Translations under genes and position numbers: made by a program | The notes under the pieces: generated by a model | Told to the model about the DNA's origin: nothing | Seen by the model: the letters and a program-made list of their open reading frames with translations, nothing else | Database searches by the model: none | Shown here: positions 27,195-37,325 of the stretch, one piece after another | How the letters are laid out: each line of letters begins with the position of its first letter | Numbering within the stretch: position 1 is the first letter of the stretch | Assembly (NCBI GenBank): GCA_017540505.1 | Contig: JAFYAW010000006.1 | Location: 1 to 64,000, forward strand | Direction: 5' to 3' | DNA: 64,000 nucleotides | DNA from: Bacteroidales bacterium | GTDB taxonomy: Bacteria > Bacteroidota > Bacteroidia > Bacteroidales > WCHB1-69

Positions 27195-30100
27195 CTATCG
27201 TTTGACAAACCGTCTCACCGCCATTCCTTTTTCCGTCTCCACCCGTATCATATACAGGCCGGCGGCCAAATGTGAAACATCCAGTTCCACTTGGTTGGCA
27301 TCCACCTCTTTGGTTTGCAAAACATTACCATATATATCATAGATTACAATCCGGCGCAACGGCTCTCTTGAATCCTGTAGGGTGAGGATACCTGTGGTAG
27401 GATTCGGATATAATGACACGGCCACCTTGTAGTTGGCAACGCCGACCGTATCTTCCGGTTCCGGTTCCGGCAATGTCTGGAACGTCTGCGTGTCACTGTA
27501 AACACTTTCCCACAGGAGATAACAACGGGCCTTCACCCGGACATGGTATTCCGTATTCGGCAGCAGGTTGTCGTAAACCTTGATGGGGGCAGACACGCCC
27601 TCCTCATTCGGGGCATCCGACCCGTCGGTCCACAACTGCACATACCAGAAATCCTCATCGCCTCCGGGGGTCCATTGCACGGTGGCACTGGTCTGCCCGA
27701 TGTCTGAAACCGTCACCTGGGATGGCGGCAGACACTCTATTATATCCTCTTCCACCACCAAATTATCCAAACCGCAATAATCATGACCCGAATAAGCGGT
27801 TTTATAACGGAAGGCAATATAGCCCGTCACCGGCACATTCGCATAGCGATAGAAATGAATCGTGTCGTAGGCACCGTTGATGTCCGTTTCCGAAGAGATC
27901 TGTTCAATCGCCACAAACGTGGAGGTGTCGGTGTTATCCGTCATATAACCGATTTCCAAATGACTATTCTGCTGATACATACGCTTCCAGAAGGAGATTT
28001 TAAGATTGTACAGCGTATCCGACATCTCGGGCAACACTAAATAGGAATAATAGCCTATCCCGTGCGCAAACATCATCACTCCATTGGGGCTGGTATAATT
28101 ATACCCGTATTGCACAATGTGCGGCATGGGAATCGAGGTTGAGGTGCGGTAGGCGAGCCAGCAGGGCGGCACCCGACCGGTAGATTGTTGGGATGCACCT
28201 TCATAACTGTCAAAATTATCAATGTATGGCAACGGTTTGGGCGTCACACACCATGTACGGGCCGACACAGGTCCCAACCATTCGCTTTGGTCGTCGGAAG
28301 AGCAGTAGGCCCGGACGTAAAACTCGTAATCCATCCCTTCCTGAAGACCTGTTATCGTAAGCGGAAGAGTGTCGGTGAGGACCAGAGTGGCATTCCCATC
28401 CGGATCCACACCTCGCAAGCCGTAGGCTACCTGCCAATAATTATTGCTGTTGAGGGTATCCGTACACTGCAACTGAACCGCATCTGCCATAACAGCCAAA
28501 ATCTGGAGGTCTTGCGGAATCAGACAGGTGGGGATACGTTCCAGATTCACATCATCCACATTGAAATAGATATTGGGTCCTCCCTGGGCCTTAAAGGCGA
28601 TGTGCCGTCCCGTTCCGATATAGGTGTCAAACGGGATAATGACTTCGCTCCAACCGCTGGCCACTCGGGTCACCGTCTGAATCTCCTCGAAGGTGGAGGT
28701 GTCATACGGATTGGTCATCATACCCACATGAAGAACAGTCGAAGAGAGGGACGCGTTCCAATAGAACCGCAACTGGACGGTATCTAACGAGATGGCATCT
28801 CCCACTGGCGGTAAGGTGGCGATGCAGAAATCATTGCTGGCATGGAAATACAGAGAGCGAGAACCATTGTAATGGGAAGTGCTGATGGTATAAGGATACC
28901 AGATGCTGGAGGTGAACATGCTGGTGGAATTTTTCTCCCAGCATAATGGGAAGGTGTAATTGGCGGAGCCTAACGAATCGAAACTCTCATTATACGGCAA
29001 TGAATTGATGGGGAAACATTGCGTGCGGAAAGAGATGGCGGACGACCAGTCACTGAACGATTGGTTTTCGCAGGCTGCCCGCACATACACATCATAGAAA
29101 GTGGCATCTGCTAGGCTGTTTATCGTGATGGGATGGTTATAAGCCGTTACCAGCGTGCCGGCACCTGCCGTTTCCGGATTGAAGCCCGCGGGACCGACGA
29201 CCACCTGCCATTCGTTTTCACTGCGCCCCGGGGTCCAGTCCACCTCCACCGAATGGATGCCGATGTTGGAGACCGACACGTTCACGGGATTCACGCAGAC
29301 GGGCGCATAATCCACTTGCAGGTTGTCAATATAGAACACCGTAGGAACAGCCCCCTGCGACCGGAATGAAAGATATTGTCCCATTCCCGTGTAGGAGGTC
29401 AGCGGGATCACATATTCGTTCCACACCCGCGTGCGGGCATGAAGTGTTTCAATCAGGGTGAACGAGGCGGTATCATTCGGGTTGTTCATCACACCCACAT
29501 CTATCGAGCGGTTCAGATCATCGAATTTACCCAAGAAGTGCACTTGAAGTTTCGATAACGTATCCTGTAACAATGGGGTGGACACATATTCGTATTGGTT
29601 GGCTTCATGAGACAGGAATAAGGCTCCCGGAGCTGTAAAATAGGGTTGGTGCTGCAGGTTGGAGATGGCCGACATGCCATTGCCGGTCTTGGACCAACAG
29701 GGCGGGAACACATTGCCACTGGAGGCGATACTGGTGCCATAGTTGTCGAAAAACTCCTGATAGGGAACTTGGGAATCCAAGCAATTGGTGTTGAATGCCA
29801 TCGCCGGCGACCAGCTGGAATAGGCCGTTCCGTTGCAGATATTCCGGACATAAAAGGCGTATCGCGTGCCTGGGGTGAGATCGGTCAGCGTCACAAAATT
29901 ATCATACGAGGGGTACACCATGGCTGTGTCGGGATTGAACCCCGCAGGACCATATACGTACTCCCAGGAGCCGGCCATCATATCCATCGGCCAGGACACG
30001 TGTGCTGACGTTTGGGTGATTTGGGAGGCCATGGCATAATTCGGGGCCGGACAATCCGTATAATCGATGAGGATGTTGTCCATATAGCCGTAACTGTCCG

Positions 30101-33100
30101 ACGTGCCCGTATTGCTCCGGAACGCGATATAGCGGCCCGTTCCCTGATAATCGGAAAGGTCGGCCTCGGCATGATACCAGGAGCCCCACTCAAATGTCAG
30201 GGTATGGTTTATCGGGGTGAAGGTGGATGGATCCAGAGGGTTGGTCATCACCCCCACCTGTATCTGCGTCATGTAATACATCCTGATTTTGAAACTCACC
30301 TTCACATACCGCATGTCGATGGATGTATCCAGTGCCGGCAGGGCTAAGGTGGTGTAGCTGGTGTTCTGGTTGTAGAGGAACAAGGAACCGATGCCGTCAT
30401 AGAGGTAATAGCTGTCGCCTGTGATCGTTTGTTCAGAGGAGACATGGCTGCTGGTGTATCGGGTTTGAATGTGCCAACAGGGCGGCATCACAATATCACC
30501 GTATGTTCCATCGCTCACGCCATACGTGTCGAAAGTCTCCAAATAGGGAAGTGCGTCAATATTTTCACACAACGTCATCTGTGAGGCCTCTACGGTATAA
30601 CGGCTCTTGTCGGTCGCGCTGCATAATGAACGTATTTTATAGGAATACACCGTGAAAGGCGAGAGACCGGTAAGCGTGCAGAATGTGTCGGACACCACCA
30701 CCGACGACCATGTCAGCGACGTGTCGGCCTTATAGGCTACCTCCCATTGGGCCTCGTTGCCGCCCCGTTCCCAATTCAGCCCGATATGATCGTTTCCTAA
30801 CTGTGTGACGGTGACGTTTTTGGGTCTGTGGCAGGTGGGCTGGTAATCCACAATCACATTATCCAAATAATCATATCCGAGAAACTGCTGTCCCGACTTG
30901 AACGCGATACATCGGGCCGTGCCGGTATAGCCGGTGAAATCCACATCATACTCACTCCACTGGCTGGGCACTATCGTCACCGTATCCCACGGAATGAAAC
31001 TTGTGATATCATTGTTTTCCTGAATAAAACCAATCTCCAGTTTATACGAAGAGCTGGCGTACAGCAGAAAGGAGACACGCAAATTGGAGATGGAAATAGC
31101 ATCGCTGATAGGGGGAAGGGCTGCGTATGTGGCCTGCGTATTGGTGCCTTTGAAATAGTAGGCCCCAGGAGGGGAATAGGAGTACAAATCATGGATATAG
31201 GGATATTGGGGATTTGCGTTTGTCGCCGTGTAGCCATGCTGCCAGCAGTCGGGATGCGTGTTGTATCCCACCCCATTGTAGTCGAAATTCTCCTGATACG
31301 GCAATGTCTTAATTGCCCCGCATTGCGTCTTGAAAGAGAGAACATCGCTCCACGGGCTTGGCTCATTATTGGAACAAACGGTTTGAACCTGAAGCAAATA
31401 CGGAGAGCTGACCACCAACGGATAGACCAGACAGCTGTCGGAGGTGATGCCGGAAATGATGTGCCAATCCTCCTCATAAATCGTTTTATAGCGGATGATA
31501 GCATTGGCGCTAGTGGGGTCAGACACCCAGTGAATCATCGCGCTGCTGTCCGTGACATTCGCGGCTGATACCTGTACGGGACGGGCACATAGCGGGATGG
31601 TGTTTATTTCCAGATTGTCAATAAAATAATGATATCCTACTCTCCGGGGGGTCTGCAGGCGGAACACGATATGCTTGCCGCTGCCGGTATGTTGGATCGT
31701 ATCCAAGTAAAATTCGAAAAACTCCCATGTGTTCGTTGTTGTGGGTACCGCATCGCCCACGTACTCGTATGTGCTCTCGTCCAAGGGGTTGTCACATACA
31801 TATACTTTCAACCGGCCGCATTGGTTGTTGCCGTCGCGATAGGCGTAAAAGCTGACCGCCAGCGTTTGTATGGCTGCTCCGATGGCAGGTGTTGCCACCC
31901 ATGTTGTATCCGTTTGTATTTCAAGACATTGTAACGGACTATAATACACATTGGGATTTCTTGTCACCTGCGGCTGTATATCCACATCCGCCGCCACCCA
32001 GCAGTCTGGCGCACTGCCCGTTGTCTCCTGGTCAAAGCGTGTGCTATACGGCACACCTACAGGCATATCGCACAATGTGTGACAGGTTACGGGGAAGGAA
32101 AACACACTGTGGATGCCGGACGAGCATTGCGAACGAACCTGCACCTCATACTCCGTATTGGGCCACAGCCCGTTGATGGTGTAAAACGTGTCCGTAATGT
32201 TCGGAATCTCCACCCAGCTTATATCATCCTCGTGCTTGTAGGCGAGGGTGTATCCGGTGGGCAGGGACGAAGAAAAGGGCTTCCACGAGCAGGTTATCGA
32301 GTGGTTGGTGGCTCCCGACTGCCAAGCCCGCACCGGCGAATGGCAGGGATTCGGACTGCTCACCACAATATCATCCACATAGAATTCATTGTAAGTGTGG
32401 ATATAATCAGTCGGGGGTTGCGCCATCAGGGCAATACGGTTTCCGGTGCCGCTATACGATGCAAAGGAAATCTGATATTCCGCCTCATGATCCAACAAAT
32501 CCACCGAATCCACCACCACAAAACTTCCGGCGATGTCCGCCGTGTTGGACACTACGCCCACCATCAGCCGGCCAATATTTTCTGTTCCGGATGTTTTCCA
32601 GGCAGAAAGGCGCATTGTCAGTTGGGAAATCGGCATGTCATCGATAGCCGGCATCACCGCCACCGCCTTCCGCTGGCTCTCCACCAAAAAGGCAAGGCTC
32701 CGATACCGTGACCCGTATATTCTGGGTTCCACATACGGATACAGTTCCGAAGAGGAGGTGTTGTAGCGCAGCCAGCAGGTTGGCATGGGGTTCAGGACGG
32801 TATTGTCCAATTCGTAATAATCGAAATTCTCCATGAAAGGCAAGCTTGCCGACTGGCAGGTGGTGGTTATGGCAAATGAACCCGCCAGAAAACGGCTGCC
32901 GCATGCTGATTTCACCCGAACTTCAAACGAATAGCTTTCCTCCGGATTCAAACCATTTATAACCAAATAGTTGTCAGTAACATTCGTTTCCTCAATCCAT
33001 TGGCTTTGGCCGGACTGTTTGTAATGCACCGTAAACGGAGCCGTTCCCGGAAAGGCATCCCAGGCCACTCGCACAAAGTCGGAACCGATTTGGGCTACAT

Positions 33101-34574
33101 AAAGGGCTGCCGGGTGAATACATGCCATGGGTTGCAGGGAGAAGTCCTCCACATAGACAGTGCCATCCAACGCTTTAAGTGCAATATGGGAGCCGCTGCC
33201 CCAATAGTTGTGCAGACCGGCATACACCTCTTCGTACTGGCTGACAGTAGAGGGCGACACCGTGTCCACCGGCACAAAGGTATAAGGGTCGTCCGGATCC
33301 GTCATGACACCCACCACCAACGCGCCTGCCGCCGAGGTCTTATAGGCCTTGCATTGGACCACCACCTGATGTATATCCAACAGTGTGTCATTGATTTTCG
33401 GAATCACCGCGATACCGTACCGGTTGTTTTCTGCCGACAATTTCAATACGGGAGAAGATACGGATGTAATGGAGGTGATGATGGGCATAATTCCATTATT
33501 GTAAGGGAACGGCATTCGTTTCCAGCAATTCGGAAAGGTGTCGCGGTAGGCATCGAAATTCTCCGTATAGGGGAGAGATGTCAAGATGCAGGGGTCGGGA
33601 AGGGTGCTGCCGCACACCGATGCCGACAGCGGGGAGGTGCCGTTGACGCACACCGTGCGCACCTGGTAGCAGTAGTTTTGGCTGGGCAGCAGAAGGGTGT
33701 CAGCATCCTCGTATTCCATCGTGCCTACTGGCTGGCCGGTTAGCAGAATACCATCTCTATATACTTGAAATCCAGTTATATTGTCATCCGTATAATAGCC
33801 ATACACCGATAGTGGCATACCCATCTGTTCCAAGGAGGTGGAATCGGTCCACGGCTGCCAAACCCCTGTTTGGGGCGTTATCCGATAGGCGTTACCGGTG
33901 GTCACATGCTGGTCGTCCACCAACGGAACTCCATAAACCGGCTGCGCGGAGGCCGTCACAAAGGAAACGGCAATCCAGTAGTCGCCGGGATCCAGCAGAG
34001 CGTTCACATTCACCTCCACTCTGAAAATCGGGCGGATGGTGTCCAAATAATGGTTCGGGGTATAGGGGCCATTGGCCTCCACGCGGTACGCAGTTGTCCA
34101 CGTGCAGGTGGCTGGCAGCACGCCTACCGACTGCCAAACGGCCTGTGTGCTCGTGTCCGTCGGGCGCTCCCCATACACGTACACGTATGCGCCTGTGACG
34201 GGAGAGGCTGTAACCGGCACATTTTCAGCATAAACGTAAAAATCCATCTTTGTAAGTTGCGCCTGACGGGTGAGGCGTATATCATCCGCCATCGCATACC
34301 CGGACCCGCTTGCCCGCATGCCCAAAGAGGTTTGTCCGCCATACAGTACGCTAAGGTCGGCACCTTGCCATCCCTCGCCGGGATGATTGACCATCTGATC
34401 CTGTCTGTGCAGCACCAAACGGGACCCATTTGCGTTAGGAAGGCTCCAGCTGACACGCATGGAACGGTGGCTGGTGGGCGTTACGTTCACCTGCGAGGGA
34501 ATCCCGCAGTTCTGTGCATGAAGAGTTGAAAAAAGAAACACACACAGTAGAAAAGCGATAAAATTTCTTCTCAT
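27195..34574 (-). CDS. Giant modular T9SS surface protein, eight choice-of-anchor-J/MAM-like modules with FN3 domains
   Basis: 2459 residues from the ATG at 34574, which begins a signal peptide ending LHAQ (the longer reading lacks one). After an FN3 domain, a beta domain and a second FN3-like stretch, a module recurs eight times at about residues 335, 576, 840, 1090, 1341, 1602, 1858 and 2114. Each has LPYxExFDxY near its start, a PxCW motif about 25 residues later, a beta sandwich of about 150 residues with AVMPxI/LPxxxD and RIAFK-like strands, and ends with an FN3 domain (SVEVDWTPGRSENEW type). The last 80 residues are a T9SS type A sorting domain: LYPNPTTGILTL, VIYDIYGNVLQT, AGLYMIRVETEKG, RRFVKR. 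It is exported through the outer membrane and probably anchored at the surface; carbohydrate or protein binding is inferred. Confidence 0.93.
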   Translation of the reverse strand: MRRNFIAFLLCVFLFSTLHAQNCGIPSQVNVTPTSHRSMRVSWSLPNANGSRLVLHRQDQMVNHPGEGWQGADLSVLYGGQTSLGMRASGSGYAMADDIRLTRQAQLTKMDFYVYAENVPVTASPVTGAYVYVYGERPTDTSTQAVWQSVGVLPATCTWTTAYRVEANGPYTPNHYLDTIRPIFRVEVNVNALLDPGDYWIAVSFVTASAQPVYGVPLVDDQHVTTGNAYRITPQTGVWQPWTDSTSLEQMGMPLSVYGYYTDDNITGFQVYRDGILLTGQPVGTMEYEDADTLLLPSQNYCYQVRTVCVNGTSPLSASVCGSTLPDPCILTSLPYTENFDAYRDTFPNCWKRMPFPYNNGIMPIITSITSVSSPVLKLSAENNRYGIAVIPKINDTLLDIHQVVVQCKAYKTSAAGALVVGVMTDPDDPYTFVPVDTVSPSTVSQYEEVYAGLHNYWGSGSHIALKALDGTVYVEDFSLQPMACIHPAALYVAQIGSDFVRVAWDAFPGTAPFTVHYKQSGQSQWIEETNVTDNYLVINGLNPEESYSFEVRVKSACGSRFLAGSFAITTTCQSASLPFMENFDYYELDNTVLNPMPTCWLRYNTSSSELYPYVEPRIYGSRYRSLAFLVESQRKAVAVMPAIDDMPISQLTMRLSAWKTSGTENIGRLMVGVVSNTADIAGSFVVVDSVDLLDHEAEYQISFASYSGTGNRIALMAQPPTDYIHTYNEFYVDDIVVSSPNPCHSPVRAWQSGATNHSITCSWKPFSSSLPTGYTLAYKHEDDISWVEIPNITDTFYTINGLWPNTEYEVQVRSQCSSGIHSVFSFPVTCHTLCDMPVGVPYSTRFDQETTGSAPDCWVAADVDIQPQVTRNPNVYYSPLQCLEIQTDTTWVATPAIGAAIQTLAVSFYAYRDGNNQCGRLKVYVCDNPLDESTYEYVGDAVPTTTNTWEFFEFYLDTIQHTGSGKHIVFRLQTPRRVGYHYFIDNLEINTIPLCARPVQVSAANVTDSSAMIHWVSDPTSANAIIRYKTIYEEDWHIISGITSDSCLVYPLVVSSPYLLQVQTVCSNNEPSPWSDVLSFKTQCGAIKTLPYQENFDYNGVGYNTHPDCWQHGYTATNANPQYPYIHDLYSYSPPGAYYFKGTNTQATYAALPPISDAISISNLRVSFLLYASSSYKLEIGFIQENNDITSFIPWDTVTIVPSQWSEYDVDFTGYTGTARCIAFKSGQQFLGYDYLDNVIVDYQPTCHRPKNVTVTQLGNDHIGLNWERGGNEAQWEVAYKADTSLTWSSVVVSDTFCTLTGLSPFTVYSYKIRSLCSATDKSRYTVEASQMTLCENIDALPYLETFDTYGVSDGTYGDIVMPPCWHIQTRYTSSHVSSEQTITGDSYYLYDGIGSLFLYNQNTSYTTLALPALDTSIDMRYVKVSFKIRMYYMTQIQVGVMTNPLDPSTFTPINHTLTFEWGSWYHAEADLSDYQGTGRYIAFRSNTGTSDSYGYMDNILIDYTDCPAPNYAMASQITQTSAHVSWPMDMMAGSWEYVYGPAGFNPDTAMVYPSYDNFVTLTDLTPGTRYAFYVRNICNGTAYSSWSPAMAFNTNCLDSQVPYQEFFDNYGTSIASSGNVFPPCWSKTGNGMSAISNLQHQPYFTAPGALFLSHEANQYEYVSTPLLQDTLSKLQVHFLGKFDDLNRSIDVGVMNNPNDTASFTLIETLHARTRVWNEYVIPLTSYTGMGQYLSFRSQGAVPTVFYIDNLQVDYAPVCVNPVNVSVSNIGIHSVEVDWTPGRSENEWQVVVGPAGFNPETAGAGTLVTAYNHPITINSLADATFYDVYVRAACENQSFSDWSSAISFRTQCFPINSLPYNESFDSLGSANYTFPLCWEKNSTSMFTSSIWYPYTISTSHYNGSRSLYFHASNDFCIATLPPVGDAISLDTVQLRFYWNASLSSTVLHVGMMTNPYDTSTFEEIQTVTRVASGWSEVIIPFDTYIGTGRHIAFKAQGGPNIYFNVDDVNLERIPTCLIPQDLQILAVMADAVQLQCTDTLNSNNYWQVAYGLRGVDPDGNATLVLTDTLPLTITGLQEGMDYEFYVRAYCSSDDQSEWLGPVSARTWCVTPKPLPYIDNFDSYEGASQQSTGRVPPCWLAYRTSTSIPMPHIVQYGYNYTSPNGVMMFAHGIGYYSYLVLPEMSDTLYNLKISFWKRMYQQNSHLEIGYMTDNTDTSTFVAIEQISSETDINGAYDTIHFYRYANVPVTGYIAFRYKTAYSGHDYCGLDNLVVEEDIIECLPPSQVTVSDIGQTSATVQWTPGGDEDFWYVQLWTDGSDAPNEEGVSAPIKVYDNLLPNTEYHVRVKARCYLLWESVYSDTQTFQTLPEPEPEDTVGVANYKVAVSLYPNPTTGILTLQDSREPLRRIVIYDIYGNVLQTKEVDANQVELDVSHLAAGLYMIRVETEKGMAVRRFVKR

Positions 34575-34639
34575 TATATTATAAATCAAATAATTACAAT
34601 TAAAAATCCATTCAAAAACAGCTTCATTGTTTGCCTCCA

Positions 34640-34647
34640 CAAAAATA
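34640..34647 (-). promoter_or_regulatory. -7 box of the giant T9SS gene
   Basis: TATTTTTG on the minus strand, 66 bp upstream of the ATG at 34574; supports choosing the downstream ATG, since the longest reading would start at the box itself. Confidence 0.55.
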
Positions 34648-34697
34648 CAAAAAAGTATTGTAGTTCACGTTTATAGCCGAATGGATAATTTATTTTG

Positions 34698-34705
34698 TAT
34701 TTTTG
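34698..34705 (+). promoter_or_regulatory. -7 box of the ktrAB-like operon
   Basis: TATTTTTG, 21 bp before the ATG at 34727. A TTG at about 34694 is too close to serve as the -33 element. Confidence 0.5.
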
Positions 34706-34726
34706 CCCGCATTAAAAAAGAGTGTT

Positions 34727-35422
34727 ATGGCACAGGAAAAATTCGCAATTATAGGGGCCGGTCATTTTGGCCAGGCCATCAGCAGGGCACTGTCGGAGAA
34801 GGGTTACGAGGTGTTGGTTATTGATTCCAACCTCAACGTGGTGCAGGATTTGTCGGAGGATGTGGCGTATGCCGTATGCACGGATGCCACCAACAAGCGT
34901 GCCTTGCAAAACGAGAATATCCAGAATTTCGATGCGGTCATCGTGGCCATCGGTAACGACTTCGTGGGACGGCTGCTCTGCACGGCCAACCTGTTGGACT
35001 TGGGTGTGAAGCGCATCATCTGTCGTGTGATGGGCAAGAGCCAGCGCACCATTCTGGAAAAGATGGGCATCACGGAGTTCCTCTCCCCCGAGGATGAGGT
35101 GGGTGCCTTGTTAGCCGAACGTCTGACAAACCCAAATATCATCTCCTATCTGCAGTTGGCTGACGATTACAAAATCGCCGAAATCATCGCCCCCTCACGG
35201 CTGATCGACTTGTCGCTTGGCGATATCAATTTCCGCGACAACCATAAGTTGAGCCTGATCACCATCCGCCGCAATTTCGAGGAGGTGGTGGCCGACAAGT
35301 TGGATACCAAGCAGCACATCATCGGCGTGCCCGACAACAAGACCGTCATCCAGGATGGCGACGTTTTTGTGCTGTTCGGCAAGGAACACGACATTGACAA
35401 CTTCATCAAAATCAATCTGTAA
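34727..35422 (+). CDS. K+ uptake regulatory subunit, TrkA/KtrA family
   Basis: 231 residues from the ATG at 34727 (after the -7 box). An N-terminal RCK Rossmann fold has IIGAGHFGQAISRALSEKGYEVLVIDSN, VCTDATNKRAL and VVAIGNDFVGRLLCTANLLDLGVKRIICR; a TrkA-C domain with IAEIIAPSRLIDLSLGDINFRDNHKLSLITIRR and FVLFGKEHDIDNFI follows. It binds nucleotides and gates the partner channel at the inner membrane. Single-RCK length means KtrA type, and it is translationally coupled (TAATG) to the transporter gene. KtrA is a family-level name here. Confidence 0.93.
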   Translation: MAQEKFAIIGAGHFGQAISRALSEKGYEVLVIDSNLNVVQDLSEDVAYAVCTDATNKRALQNENIQNFDAVIVAIGNDFVGRLLCTANLLDLGVKRIICRVMGKSQRTILEKMGITEFLSPEDEVGALLAERLTNPNIISYLQLADDYKIAEIIAPSRLIDLSLGDINFRDNHKLSLITIRRNFEEVVADKLDTKQHIIGVPDNKTVIQDGDVFVLFGKEHDIDNFIKINL

Positions 35423-37233
35423 TGCTTTTCGGGAAGAGCCGTAACGAATACGCGCACAGTCAGCTGAAGATCCACATTGCGCAGAACAAGGACAGGGTCC
35501 GGCGCATCATGCAGATCTGCAGCCTGATTGTTTCCCTCGTCACCATCGCCTGCATTATCTGCTACCACGGTCTCTACATCTCTTTGGAAACGAAGGAAAT
35601 AATCCGTGCCATCATTTTTGGCAGTATGGTGTTCTACGTGCTCAAGTATTTCCTCTTCATGTTCTACTCGCTCCATCGGAAAGAGTTCATCAAAAAATCC
35701 TGGTTCGAGTTCCTTATCATCATCATTCTGATTTTGCAGTTCCTATCGGTTTCGGTATTCCATTTCAGCTGGAAAATCCTGAACTCTGAAAATTTTGAGA
35801 ACTATTATCTGCTTTTTATACAACTCTATTTCCTTATTATTGTGTTGATAGAGCTGGCGAAGATGAGCAGCTCGTTAGGAAAATACAATCTGAGTCCGCC
35901 GGTGCTGATGGTGGCCTCCTTCCTGTTTTTGATTCTGATAGGCACCATTCTGCTCTCCATGCCCCGAATGACCACCAACGGCATCTCGCTCATTGATGCG
36001 TTGTTCACGGCCACGAGTGCCAGTTGCATCACAGGACTCAGTGTGGTGAGCACATCGGCCACCTTTACCATGCGGGGCCAGATTGTGATTATGCTGCTCA
36101 TACAGTTAGGTGGTATGAGCATCCTCTCCTTCGCAACCTTCTTCACCACATTTTTGTCCCGGTCGTATGTGGGGCTTCGGTACCAGTATATGATTCGCGA
36201 TATGATGTCCACCGACCATATTTCAGATTCCGTGTCGCTGTTGCGGAGCATCGTCCTCACCACCTTCATCATCGAGTTGTCGGGGGCCGCCCTGCTATTC
36301 ACCTACTGGAAAACCACCGGATTCTTCGTCCACGACAGCCAGAACCTGTTCTATTCGCTGTTTTACACGATTTCCGCTTTCAACAACGGTGGCTTTGTGC
36401 TCATTGACGAAAGTTTGTTGGACCTCGGCTTGGCGCACAATTATTTCCCGCAGGTCATCATCATGATCCTCGTCTTCCTCGGTGGCATCGGGTTCCTGAC
36501 CATCCGCGATTTCTTCGGAGTCAGTTATATAAAGGAGAGAAACAAATACCATTGGAAAAGCTTGATGCCGCAGACCAAGGTGGTACTTATCACTACATTT
36601 TGGATTATCGCCATTGGTTCTGTCCTCTTCTTCTTCATCGAGCGTAACCGTACGTTGAGTTTGCAGACCACCCTTTTCGACAAGATTTTCACCTCCATAT
36701 TCCAGATTGTCACATGTCGTACATCAGGTTTTATGGTGTTGGATGTGAACAACATGGCTTTGGCTTCTATCATCATGATCATTGTGCTGATGTTCATCGG
36801 CGGGTCGCCCAGCTCCACCGCTGGCGGCGTGAAGACCACCACCTTCTTTGTGCTGATAAGGTCCGTCATGGCCACCATTCAAGGTAAGAAACGTATTGAA
36901 TTCCAGCATAAGACCATCTCGTTCAATCTGGTGGACAAGGCCACCTCCATTATTCTCATGTCATTCACGTTTATCTTGATATCCTGTTTCTGCATGGCCT
37001 TGGCCGAACCCGATGTGCCGCTGGTGGAAGCCATTTTCGAGACCACCTCCGCCTTCACCACTTGCGGTCTCTCCACGGGTGCCTGCGCCAACTGGGGTAC
37101 CGCTGCCAAACTCATCCTCATCGTGAACATGTACTGCGGACGTATCGGCACGCTGACACTCGCCTTCGCCCTCACACGGCATAAAAAGGAATCCCAGCAC
37201 CAATATCCCGAATTGTATATGATGGTAGGATAA
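35422..37233 (+). CDS. K+ transporter subunit, TrkH/KtrB family
   Basis: 603 residues, starting inside the ktrA stop codon. About 100 N-terminal residues add two or three membrane segments before the KtrB core. The four P-loop filters are visible: SASCITGLSV, SAFNNGGFVL, VTCRTSGFMV and SAFTTCGLSTG, each with its Gly, in the correct order. The gating region GGSPSSTAGGVKTTTFFVL lies between loops 3 and 4. It forms the K+ channel-like pore in the inner membrane with the RCK subunit encoded upstream. The N-terminal extension is common in Bacteroidota KtrB-like proteins. Confidence 0.94.
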   Translation: MLFGKSRNEYAHSQLKIHIAQNKDRVRRIMQICSLIVSLVTIACIICYHGLYISLETKEIIRAIIFGSMVFYVLKYFLFMFYSLHRKEFIKKSWFEFLIIIILILQFLSVSVFHFSWKILNSENFENYYLLFIQLYFLIIVLIELAKMSSSLGKYNLSPPVLMVASFLFLILIGTILLSMPRMTTNGISLIDALFTATSASCITGLSVVSTSATFTMRGQIVIMLLIQLGGMSILSFATFFTTFLSRSYVGLRYQYMIRDMMSTDHISDSVSLLRSIVLTTFIIELSGAALLFTYWKTTGFFVHDSQNLFYSLFYTISAFNNGGFVLIDESLLDLGLAHNYFPQVIIMILVFLGGIGFLTIRDFFGVSYIKERNKYHWKSLMPQTKVVLITTFWIIAIGSVLFFFIERNRTLSLQTTLFDKIFTSIFQIVTCRTSGFMVLDVNNMALASIIMIIVLMFIGGSPSSTAGGVKTTTFFVLIRSVMATIQGKKRIEFQHKTISFNLVDKATSIILMSFTFILISCFCMALAEPDVPLVEAIFETTSAFTTCGLSTGACANWGTAAKLILIVNMYCGRIGTLTLAFALTRHKKESQHQYPELYMMVG

Positions 37234-37237
37234 TGTC

Positions 37238-37268
37238 TTGACAGGGAGAAGATTTTTTATTATCTTTG
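37238..37268 (+). promoter_or_regulatory. Promoter of the TPR/OmpA-like lipoprotein gene
   Basis: TTG at 37238-37240, 20 bp, TATCTTTG at 37261-37268, followed by an A-rich leader of about 50 nt to the ATG at 37326. Near-consensus Bacteroidota promoter. Confidence 0.7.
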
Positions 37269-37325
37269 TCGCATTAAAATAAAAAAATCAAACCGTTAAA
37301 AATCAATCAAATACATTAACACACA

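Noticed and set aside
30828..31568. Several long plus-strand ORFs opposite the giant T9SS gene (also 32079-32711, 33000-33743, 33870-34529)
   Set aside because: All are shadows of the modular minus-strand protein; their translations have no recognisable features.
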